Of a stretch of DNA of 5,557 bases, positions 1 through 5,100 are shown one piece after another. Numbering within the stretch: position 1 is the first letter of the stretch; each line of letters starts with the position of its first letter. Both the position numbers and the translations under genes were made by a program. The notes under the pieces were generated by a model, which had not been told where the DNA came from, made no database searches, and worked only from the letters and a program-made list of their open reading frames with translations. This DNA is from JBJXGC01 sp046154545 (lineage in GTDB: Bacteria; Chloroflexota; Dehalococcoidia; Tepidiformales; Tepidiformaceae): NCBI GenBank assembly GCA_046154545.1, contig JBJXGC010000281.1, forward strand, positions 1-5,557, given 5' to 3'.

Positions 1-147
1 CTGGCGCGGGCCGAGGCGCGGATCACCGTGAACAACCTGCTCGACCGCTTCGACCGCCTCACGCCCGGGGCCACACCGGGGGTACGTCAGGCGAGTTCGC
101 CCATCGTCTATGGGTTTAAGACGCTGCCGCTCACCCTCGGCGGTTAG
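1..147 (+). CDS. Cytochrome P450, C-terminal end only (5' truncated by window edge)
   Basis: Frame 1 is open from the first base to a TAG stop and encodes 48 residues. They begin LARAEARITVNNLLDRF and end SSPIVYGFKTLPLTLGG. This matches the end of bacterial cytochrome P450s. The LAR-x-EAR stretch is the L helix that directly follows the haem-binding cysteine loop, and the R..S..I..G...LP pattern is the final beta hairpin. Established for the family: these are soluble haem monooxygenases that oxidise small molecules with electrons from a ferredoxin or flavodoxin partner. The haem cysteine and substrate-recognition parts lie upstream of the window, so neither substrate nor subfamily can be named. 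No redox partner is visible downstream, and no clear U-tract terminator follows the stop. Confidence comes from the L-helix motif and the correct distance from it to the C-terminus. Confidence 0.85.
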   Translation: MARAEARITVNNLLDRFDRLTPGATPGVRQASSPIVYGFKTLPLTLGG

Positions 148-204
148 CCGCCCTGGCCAATGCTCCTCCAATGGGAGCGCTGGTACTCCGTCGTCTGGCC
201 TCTG

Positions 205-230
205 CTCCCGCGCACCCGCCGCAGCGGGAG
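205..230. repeat. REP-like palindromic repeat, copy 1
   Basis: It contains the 16-base word CCCGCCGCAGCGGGAG (215-230), which recurs exactly 82 bases downstream. The core CCCGC/GCGGG pairs around a CGCA loop. Alternatively, CTCCCGC at 205-211 pairs perfectly with GCGGGAG at 224-230. GC-rich palindromes of this CTCCCGC-GCGGGAG type are commonly interspersed in intergenic regions of high-GC bacteria. Calling it REP-like is inference, because only two copies are visible here. Confidence 0.5.
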
Positions 231-290
231 GAGAGTATGGCCATTTTCCAGAGCACCCCGATGAAAAGACTGAGTTCCGGACGCCGCACT

Positions 291-316
291 CCCTCGCCCG
301 CCGCAGCGGGAGAGGG
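291..316. repeat. REP-like palindromic repeat, copy 2 (longer hairpin)
   Basis: This is a near-perfect hairpin. CCCTC (291-295) pairs with GAGGG (312-316), then after one G/A mismatch CCCGC (297-301) pairs with GCGGG (306-310), around the loop CGCA. The inner 16 bases (297-312) are identical to copy 1. A GTCGGGGTGAGGG tail follows. On the minus strand this resembles the CTCACCCC...CCTCTCCCGCTGCGG-type elements often seen between genes in GC-rich genomes. No T tract follows, so it is unlikely to be a simple terminator. Confidence 0.55.
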
Positions 317-444
317 TCGGGGTGAGGGCGGCGACGGCCACGCGGAGCCCCACGGTGCCCCCGGCAGGCCCCCGAAGCACGGGCCTTCAGACCAGCGGGC
401 CCCGGGGCCGAGGGCCGCTTACGCCGGCATACGTTGGAGCGGCA

Positions 445-660
445 CTAATCCTGTGGGAGGCTGATCGCGAAGCCCGCGATCTCTTCGGCGCGGAACTTCC
501 CGCGCATCTTCGTCCCACCCGCGTCCCTGAACTGGACGACGAGGAGCAGCGACCGGCTGGCCATCGGTTCGGCAATCGTCTCGAACGTCCAGGCTGCGTC
601 ATTCGCACCATCGACGGTAATGACCGTCCCGTTTTTGAGCACAACGTTAACGCTCGGCAA
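445..660 (-). CDS. Small hypothetical protein, 71 aa
   Basis: No named family is recognised. The product begins MPSVNVVLKNGTVITVDG, has a hydrophobic strand-like centre (SLLLVVQF) and ends with GKFRAEEIAGFAISLPQD. An N-terminal 'xVVLKNGTxIxV' strand followed by 'F.A.EI.G.AI' is a layout I associate with small beta-rich bacterial hypothetical proteins, which favours a real gene over a random frame. Composition is balanced, with few Pro/Arg runs, unlike the shadow frames around it. The chosen start is TTG, supported by a GAAGG Shine-Dalgarno sequence 8 bases upstream; the in-frame stop at 700-702 limits any extension. An 18-codon frame (647-703) overlaps its start. No signal peptide or membrane segment is seen. 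It is divergent from the polymerase gene and convergent with the P450. Function unknown. Confidence 0.5.
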   Translation of the reverse strand: MPSVNVVLKNGTVITVDGANDAAWTFETIAEPMASRSLLLVVQFRDAGGTKMRGKFRAEEIAGFAISLPQD

Positions 661-668
661 TGTAGAGA

Positions 669-673
669 CCTTC
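669..673 (-). promoter_or_regulatory. Ribosome binding site supporting the TTG start at 660
   Basis: On the minus strand GAAGG (within AAAGAAGGT) lies 8 bases before the TTG codon. No ATG or GTG in the same frame is as well placed, so this site decides the start. Confidence 0.4.
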
Positions 674-706
674 TTTGTCTGTGGGATTCGCGATATAGGT
701 CATTCC

Positions 707-735
707 ATTTGGTGCTCCGCCCGGCGTCCTGTCAA
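707..735 (-). promoter_or_regulatory. Possible sigma70-type promoter for the small minus-strand gene
   Basis: A perfect -35 hexamer TTGACA (minus strand, 730-735) is followed after 17 bases by CCAAAT (707-712), which matches only half of a -10 consensus. Transcription would begin near 700, giving a leader of about 40 bases before the TTG start with its Shine-Dalgarno sequence. The weak -10 keeps confidence low. Confidence 0.28.
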
Positions 736-747
736 GACACCCGCCGA

Positions 748-767
748 GGGCGGCCGGAAGGCCGCCC
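748..767. repeat. Perfect 8-bp GC hairpin with GGAA loop in the divergent spacer
   Basis: GGGCGGCC (748-755) pairs perfectly with GGCCGCCC (760-767) around the four-base loop GGAA. On the minus strand the loop would read TTCC. No T run follows on either strand, so it is not a canonical intrinsic terminator. It sits between the small minus-strand gene and the polymerase gene and could be an operator, an mRNA structure or a repeat element; the sequence does not say which. Confidence 0.55.
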
Positions 768-883
768 AACCCACGCCACCCCGTGGCCCTGCCGAGTCCT
801 CCTTCCCCCTTTGTACCTTTGATCCTTTGCGTCTCATCGATGTCGCGCCGCCCCTCCGCCTCCTGTCCCACGCCGCTTTCTGC

Positions 884-889
884 TACCCT
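884..889 (+). promoter_or_regulatory. Possible -10 element for a leaderless polymerase mRNA
   Basis: TACCCT (TANNNT type) ends 6 bases before the GTG start, and no Shine-Dalgarno sequence is present. This is the spacing expected if transcription starts at the start codon. No convincing -35 lies 16-18 bases upstream, so this is a weak call. Confidence 0.25.
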
Positions 890-895
890 CCCGCC

Positions 896-1897
896 GTGGC
901 GAAGGACGATGTCACCCTCGACGTAGGCGGCCGGCCGGTCGTCGTCACCAACCCCGGGAAGGTCTACTTCCCCGAGGCCGGCTATACGAAGCTCGACCTC
1001 GTCAACTACTTCCTCGCCGTCGGCGAAGGCGCCCTCGTGGGTATCCGTAACCGGCCCTGCGTGCTCAAGCGCTTCGTCAACGGCGCCGACAAGGAGCCCT
1101 TCTTCCAGAAGCGCGCGCCGGAAGGCCCCGAGTGGGTGACGACCGCCCACGTCTCGTTCCCCAGCGGGCGCTCGGCTGACCTCGCCGTCACGAACGAGGT
1201 GGCCGGCATCGCCTGGATGGCCAATCTCGGCTGCCTCGACCTCAACCCTTGGCCCGTCCGGGCGGACGATGTCGACCACCCGGACGAGCTCCGCGTCGAT
1301 CTGGACCCGACCCCGGAGGCCGGCTTCGCCATGGTCAAGGAGGTCGCGCTGACCGTCCGCGAGGTCCTCGAAGAGCTCGGCTATCGCGGCTTCCCCAAGA
1401 CCTCCGGCTCCCGAGGCATCCACATTAACGTCCGCATCGAACCGCACTGGGGCTTCACCGAGGTGCGCCATTGCGCCCTCGCCCTTGGCCGCGAAGTGGA
1501 GCGCCGCGTGCCCGCCCTCGCCACCACCGCCTGGTGGAAGGAGGAGCGCCACGGCGTCTTCCTCGACTACAACCAGAACGCCCGCGACCGCACCGTCGCC
1601 TCAGCCTATTCCGTGCGCCCGACGCCCGACGCCCGCGTCTCCTGCCCCATCACCTGGGAGGAGCTCCCCGCGGTCGAACTGGCCGACTTCACCATGGCCA
1701 CCGTGCCCAGGCGCTACGCGGAGCTGGGCGACCCGGGCGCCGCCATCGACGAGGTCGCGTACTCGCTCGAACCGCTGGTGAACCTGGTCGCGAAACAGGC
1801 CGCCGCGGGCCAGGGCGAAGCCCCTCTGCCACCACACTATCCGAAGGCGGAGGGTGAGCCGCGAAGGGTGCAGCCCAGCAAGCGGAAGAAGGACTGA
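896..1897 (+). CDS. ligD: Stand-alone LigD-type polymerase/primase domain (NHEJ PolDom), 333 aa
   Basis: This is an archaeo-eukaryotic primase superfamily polymerase of the LigD PolDom family, which adds nucleotides, preferentially ribonucleotides, at broken DNA ends during Ku-dependent end joining. Catalytic motif I is RVDLDPTP with D135 and D137. Motif II is TSGSRGIH (169-176) with H176. Motif III is FLDYNQNAR with D224, followed by the typical YSVRPTPDARVSCPITWEEL block (238-257). K22 (TNPGK) and K32 (YTKLD) fit the 5'-phosphate-binding lysines known in mycobacterial PolDom. Length matches a lone polymerase domain: no ligase or nuclease domain is attached, and the protein ends in a basic KRKKD tail. 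GTG at 896 was chosen because family similarity begins there; an upstream ATG frame adds a Pro/Arg-rich, unrelated segment. No Shine-Dalgarno sequence precedes the GTG. Ku and a partner ligase are not in the window. Codons are strongly G/C-ending. Confidence 0.9.
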   Translation: MAKDDVTLDVGGRPVVVTNPGKVYFPEAGYTKLDLVNYFLAVGEGALVGIRNRPCVLKRFVNGADKEPFFQKRAPEGPEWVTTAHVSFPSGRSADLAVTNEVAGIAWMANLGCLDLNPWPVRADDVDHPDELRVDLDPTPEAGFAMVKEVALTVREVLEELGYRGFPKTSGSRGIHINVRIEPHWGFTEVRHCALALGREVERRVPALATTAWWKEERHGVFLDYNQNARDRTVASAYSVRPTPDARVSCPITWEELPAVELADFTMATVPRRYAELGDPGAAIDEVAYSLEPLVNLVAKQAAAGQGEAPLPPHYPKAEGEPRRVQPSKRKKD

Positions 1898-1934
1898 GGG
1901 GCGGCGGAGACCAGGAAGGAAACCAACAAGGCCG

Positions 1935-1963
1935 TTGACTCATTTGTTCTAATCTCCTACCGT
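1935..1963 (+). promoter_or_regulatory. Promoter for tcmP, predicted leaderless
   Basis: The -35 TTGACT (1935-1940) and -10 TACCGT (1958-1963) are separated by exactly 17 bases. The A of the tcmP ATG lies 9 bases after the -10, so transcription would begin at or within about two bases of the start codon. The bases before the ATG (GTGCCCGCTC) carry no Shine-Dalgarno sequence, consistent with leaderless translation. A separate promoter here also means tcmP need not be cotranscribed with the polymerase gene 74 bases upstream. Confidence 0.5.
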
Positions 1964-1971
1964 GCCCGCTC

Positions 1972-2850
1972 ATGGCATCGAAAGGGACGGACTACACGGA
2001 GCTTACCCAGCGGCTGGCGTTCGTAGACGACGGATTGGCCGCAAGGTCTGTGGGCGCGTGGACACGTGACAAGCTCGCGTTGATCGCGTACTACCTGCCC
2101 GCATTCGCTAAACTTTGTTCCGAGAAAGCCAACGGCTGGTACTACGTCGATGGGTTCGCCGATAACGGTGCGAATCGGATCGATGACTTTGGGCTCGCCA
2201 AAGGGTCGGCCTTGATCGGTCTCGCAACCGAGCCGGCGTGTAAGACCTCGATCCTCGTAGAGATGAACCCGGCCGACGCCAGGGTACTTGCACGGCGCGA
2301 AGCAGCCCTCGGCCTTGAAGCGACTGTCCTCATGGGCGACTGCAACCTCGTTCTACCGCCAGCTCTCAGGCGCCTTCCTGACCTTCGCCTGCCCGCATTT
2401 TGCGTGTTGGATCCGGAGGGACTGGAGTTGGACTGGACGACCGTTGTCGCGTGCAGGGACAACCGGTCGTGGAGCTATCCATACGAGTTGTTGATCTACT
2501 TCTCCACGCCGGGAACTACGCGTTCGGCGGCAGTCCAAGACGCCCGGTTCATTGCTTCGAACGAGGAACGCCTCAATCGGCTGTTCGGCGGGCCGGGTTG
2601 GAAGCCCATCGCCACGGCGATTCGAGCAGGCAATCTTCAGCCGGGCGAAGGCGGGCGGCAGATGCTCGCGTTGTATGCGAGCCAGCTCCGGGATCTGGGA
2701 TACACGACAGTCCTCAGCCGCCCCGCTGTCCGCGAGCAGGGCAATCTCGTCTATCATATGGTGTTCGCGTCAGCCAATGCTGCCGGGAAATCGATCATGA
2801 CGGACGCGTTTTCGCGGGCCTTCGCTACTCAACTGCCTCTACAGTTCTAG
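1972..2850 (+). CDS. tcmP: Three-Cys-motif partner protein TcmP (methyltransferase-like), 292 aa
   Basis: The product shows the TcmP layout. An N-terminal segment 'W...KL.LIAYYLPAF' (30-46) leads to a Rossmann-type motif I, WYYVDGFADNG (56-66). Then come KGSALIGL (78-84), an acidic end of strand 2, ILVEMNPADARVL (94-106, E97), GDCN (122-125), and a motif IV-like LDPEGLELDW (146-155). The end, YHMVFASANAAGKSIMTDAF (261-280), is typical of the family. The order of motifs resembles class I SAM-dependent methyltransferases; the activity itself is inference. The glycine usual in the FAGxG-type loop is replaced by D64, so SAM binding may be altered. TcmP proteins are known to occur beside a protein with a three-cysteine motif, and that partner is the next gene, convergent and overlapping by 26 bases. 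Third codon positions carry more A/T than in the polymerase and CoA-transferase genes, suggesting transfer. No signal peptide or membrane segment is seen. Confidence 0.85.
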   Translation: MASKGTDYTELTQRLAFVDDGLAARSVGAWTRDKLALIAYYLPAFAKLCSEKANGWYYVDGFADNGANRIDDFGLAKGSALIGLATEPACKTSILVEMNPADARVLARREAALGLEATVLMGDCNLVLPPALRRLPDLRLPAFCVLDPEGLELDWTTVVACRDNRSWSYPYELLIYFSTPGTTRSAAVQDARFIASNEERLNRLFGGPGWKPIATAIRAGNLQPGEGGRQMLALYASQLRDLGYTTVLSRPAVREQGNLVYHMVFASANAAGKSIMTDAFSRAFATQLPLQF

Positions 2851-3571
2851 GCATCTCGTCCCAGGTCCGGCCGCACAACTCCCGGCCGGCGCGGCCCTTG
2901 CCCACTCGTCGCCCCCACGAGTCGAACGCGCCCCACTGCTTGAAGAAGAAGGGGACGTCTTGCTCCAGGCACTGGTCCCGGACCAGCTCAGCCCACTCCT
3001 GCTTCATCGGCCGAGCTCGCGGGCCGGATTCGCCGCCCGCGATCACCCAGGTGACGCTTCGGAGGTCGAGTTCCAACGGTCCGAGAAGCGGCTCACAGGA
3101 GAGGAACCGAATGGCGGCCGGGACCTCGCGGAGCGCGTCGATGCGGCACGTCCAGCGCTGATTCTCGACCGATGTACCCATCCAGACGTTGGCCGGCCAT
3201 GGACCAAGCGCCGGAGCCATCGCGGCCGCCCGCTCGGGCCGCTTGGTCAGGAGTTGAAACTGGTGCCAATCCGCCCGCCGCATCGTATCGAAGACCGCGC
3301 GGATGAACGCATCCGGCACATCGGCGTGGAACAGGTCGCTCATGCTGTTGACGAAGATCAGCCGGGGCCGCTTCCAGGTCAGCGGCAGTTCAATCCGCTC
3401 CGGCCGAAGCTGAAGATCGAAGCCGCCTTCGTAGGGATGGCCCGGCACGCCTCGGAAGCGTTCGGCGAACGTCTCCGCATAGCAGTGCGCACAACCAGGG
3501 CTCACTTTCGTACAGCCGGTGACCGGATTCCAGGTGGCCTGGGTCCATTCGATCGTCGAGTGGTCGCTCAT
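2825..3571 (-). CDS. Phage Gp37/Gp68-like DUF5131 family protein with three-Cys motif, 248 aa
   Basis: The sequence follows the Gp37/Gp68 (DUF5131) pattern throughout. It opens with WNPVTGC...GCAHCYAE, in which C20, C27 and C30 form a Cx6CxxC cluster. It continues with IFVNSMSDLFH (72-82), FQLLTKRPER (105-114), NVWMGTSVEN (128-137), RFLSCEPLLGPL (155-166), WVIAGGESGPRARPM (175-189) and FFFKQWG (208-214). The cysteine cluster recalls radical-SAM iron-sulfur binding motifs but does not have the classical Cx3Cx2C spacing; a redox or radical chemistry is inference. Length is normal for the family. ATG at 3571 was chosen over an ATG 21 codons upstream because similarity starts there and GGAGAAGGGG precedes it by 5 bases. 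Its family partner tcmP lies tail to tail with a 26-base overlap. Members are common in phages and prophages, but no phage structural genes are in this window. Substrate unknown. Confidence 0.88.
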   Translation of the reverse strand: MSDHSTIEWTQATWNPVTGCTKVSPGCAHCYAETFAERFRGVPGHPYEGGFDLQLRPERIELPLTWKRPRLIFVNSMSDLFHADVPDAFIRAVFDTMRRADWHQFQLLTKRPERAAAMAPALGPWPANVWMGTSVENQRWTCRIDALREVPAAIRFLSCEPLLGPLELDLRSVTWVIAGGESGPRARPMKQEWAELVRDQCLEQDVPFFFKQWGAFDSWGRRVGKGRAGRELCGRTWDEMPRTVEAVE

Positions 3572-3741
3572 CGTCGCCCCTTCTCCATCGAACATACGTT
3601 CTACGGCGTCAACCCATGACGCATCCGGTCTCACGGCCTACGGTACCTGCCCGGTTGATACGGTCACGGCGCCCGCCCCTACCCGCGCTCACCGTCCCCG
3701 CTCAGCGTAGACTCCCGTCCTATCTCACCTCGGGGCAGCAT
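3572..3741. other. Divergent intergenic region between the DUF5131 and CoA-transferase genes
   Basis: Both genes read outward from this 170-base spacer, so their promoters should lie here. On the minus strand there is a TTGACG (3607-3612), but no convincing -10 at the usual spacing. On the plus strand TTGATA (3655-3660) and TAGACT (3708-3713) are seen but are too far apart to form one promoter. No clear operator palindrome is visible. Confidence 0.4.
3577..3586 (-). promoter_or_regulatory. Ribosome binding site for the DUF5131 gene
   Basis: Minus-strand GGAGAAGGGG ends 5 bases before the ATG at 3571. It decides the start against the in-frame ATG codons at 3595 and 3634, which would add residues unlike the family. 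Confidence 0.65.
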
Positions 3742-5100
3742 ATGCGCCAGGACCTCTCGATCGACTGGGCTGAGCACTACGCCCGCCACCTCGCCTCGCC
3801 CGAAGAAGCGGCTGCCGCTATCAACTCCGGCGACCACATCTGGATCGCGCCCCTTCACGCCTCACCGGTCGTTATCGCCGCCCTGGCCGCCCGCGCCGGG
3901 GAGCTGCACGATGTTGAGCTGCGCGGCCTCGGCGTGCCCGATGTGGGCGGCTTCATGTCACCGGAGGTGCAGCAGTCGATCCGCTACGCCGACCAGTTCG
4001 GGAGCGTTTACAGCCGCCCCTCGCTCGATGCCCGAGTCATCGACTACCACCCCCACTGGCTCGTCGGCGCCCACAAGGGGATCGACGCCGGCCGCGAGGA
4101 GGCCTGGCAGATCGACAAGGCGATGCTCACCTGTTCGCCGCCCAACGAGCAGGGCTACGTCTGCGTCGGCGGGAACGTCTGGGACAGCATCACGGCCGCT
4201 CGCCGCGCCCGCACCGTCATCGCCGCGATCAACCCGGAGGTCGTCGAGACCTACGGCGACACCTGGATGCACGCCTCCGAGATCGACTACTTCGTGCCCG
4301 ATGACCGCCCCGTCTTCCCGCCTCTCCCGCCCGTCGTCTACGACCCCGAAGATGCCGGCATCGCCCACTACGTCGATACCCTCGTCAAGGACGGCGACAC
4401 CATCCAGGTCGGCACCGGCTCGCACACCGCCGGGATGGTCGCGGCCGGGCTCCTGAAGGAGCGCCAGGAGCTCAGCTACTTCGGCGAACTCACCGTCGGC
4501 GGGCTGGTCCCGCTGGTCGCAGCCGGTGTCTTCACCGGGCGGACGAGTGTCCTCCACCCGGGCAAGTTCGTGGCCACGCTCGTCGGCAATTCCAACGAAG
4601 AACGCGCCACCATCCATCGCAACCGGGCCTTCGAGCTCTACGGGATCGAGTACGTCCTGAACCCCCTCAACATCGCCCGGACGGACAAACTCGTGGCCAT
4701 CAACGGCGCCCTGACGGTCGACCTCAGCGGCCAGGTGGCCGCCTACACAATCGGCCCGCGCATCTACGCGGGCATGGGCGGCCACCTCGCCTTCGCGATG
4801 GGCGCATTCCTGGCCCCCCACGGGCGCTACGTCTGCATCCTGCCTTCGACCGCCCAGAAGGGGACGGTCTCGACGATCAGCGCCCAGTTCGTCCAGGGCC
4901 AGTTCGTCTCCGTGCCCCGGGAAGTGGCCGATACGGTCGTGACCGAGTACGGCATCGCCCGGCTCCTCGGCAAGACCGTGCGCCAGCGCGCCGAGGAGCT
5001 GATCAGCATCGCCCACCCGGACTTCCGGGCCGAACTGCGGAAGGAGTCGCAGCGGCTCTACTACCCGTGGTGGGTCAGGCAGGCATATCAGCCTCGGTGA
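3742..5100 (+). CDS. Acetyl-CoA hydrolase / 4-hydroxybutyrate CoA-transferase family protein, 452 aa
   Basis: This is a class I CoA-transferase of the acetyl-CoA hydrolase/4-hydroxybutyrate CoA-transferase group, cytosolic, moving CoA between carboxylic acids through a glutamyl-CoA thioester. The N-terminal domain has EEAAAAINSGDHIWI (21-35) and TCSPPNEQGYVCVG (130-143). The C-terminal domain has IQVGTGSHTAGMV (221-233) and SYFGELTVGGLVPL (245-258), where E249 is the likely catalytic glutamate. It continues with AINGALTVDLSGQV (319-332), GGHLAFAMGAFLAP (346-359), VVTEYGIARLLGKTVRQRAEEL (from 399) and IAHPDFRAEL (423-432), all typical. Length is normal. ATG at 3742 was chosen because family similarity starts there; an in-frame extension to 3616 is Arg/Pro-rich and unrelated. 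A GGGG (3732-3735) may serve as a weak ribosome binding site. The GxG and glutamate motifs differ from classical members (no GIGxxP; FGE where H-[ST]-E is common), so the acyl substrate cannot be named. Its 3' end overlaps the convergent toxin gene by 26 bases. Confidence 0.88.
   Translation: MRQDLSIDWAEHYARHLASPEEAAAAINSGDHIWIAPLHASPVVIAALAARAGELHDVELRGLGVPDVGGFMSPEVQQSIRYADQFGSVYSRPSLDARVIDYHPHWLVGAHKGIDAGREEAWQIDKAMLTCSPPNEQGYVCVGGNVWDSITAARRARTVIAAINPEVVETYGDTWMHASEIDYFVPDDRPVFPPLPPVVYDPEDAGIAHYVDTLVKDGDTIQVGTGSHTAGMVAAGLLKERQELSYFGELTVGGLVPLVAAGVFTGRTSVLHPGKFVATLVGNSNEERATIHRNRAFELYGIEYVLNPLNIARTDKLVAINGALTVDLSGQVAAYTIGPRIYAGMGGHLAFAMGAFLAPHGRYVCILPSTAQKGTVSTISAQFVQGQFVSVPREVADTVVTEYGIARLLGKTVRQRAEELISIAHPDFRAELRKESQRLYYPWWVRQAYQPR

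Larger units (their letters stand above)
148..444. other. GC-rich intergenic stretch without a credible gene
   Basis: This spacer lies between the P450 stop and the stop of the small minus-strand gene. Open frames in it translate to low-complexity Arg/Pro/Ala/Gly strings with no recognisable fold, and I regard them as by-products of high GC. Its visible content is two copies of a palindromic repeat, annotated separately, a weak 5-bp hairpin (162-166 with 174-178) just after the P450 gene, and a 12-bp GC palindrome at 398-409. None has a following T run, so an intrinsic terminator is not supported. Confidence 0.6.

Noticed and set aside
162..178. Possible terminator hairpin after the P450 gene (GCTCC/GGAGC)
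   Set aside because: The stem is only 5 bp and no T run follows.
398..409. Perfect 12-base palindrome GGCCCCGGGGCC
   Set aside because: It is expected by chance in very GC-rich DNA and has no loop, flanking signal or second copy.
322..822. 166-codon plus-strand open frame upstream of the polymerase
   Set aside because: It has low-complexity composition and overlaps the repeat copy, the small minus-strand gene and the hairpin; no fold or motif is visible.
620..895. N-terminal extension of the polymerase gene from an upstream ATG
   Set aside because: The added 92 residues are Pro/Arg-rich and unlike the PolDom family, which begins near the GTG at 896; the stretch also holds the hairpin and the likely divergent promoter region.
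647..1552. Long minus-strand open frame opposite the polymerase gene
   Set aside because: It is a shadow of the polymerase codons, rich in Gly/Ala/Asp/Glu, with no recognisable motifs; the plus-strand gene explains the openness.
2400..3161. Plus-strand open frame crossing tcmP and the DUF5131 gene
   Set aside because: It runs through two convergent, well-supported genes and its product is Arg/Ser/Pro-rich with no motif.
3572..3634. 21-codon extension of the DUF5131 protein to an upstream ATG
   Set aside because: The strong Shine-Dalgarno sequence at 3577-3586 and the family alignment both favour ATG at 3571.
3616..3741. 42-codon extension of the CoA-transferase start
   Set aside because: It is Arg/Pro-rich, lies in the divergent promoter spacer and precedes the family's normal N-terminus.
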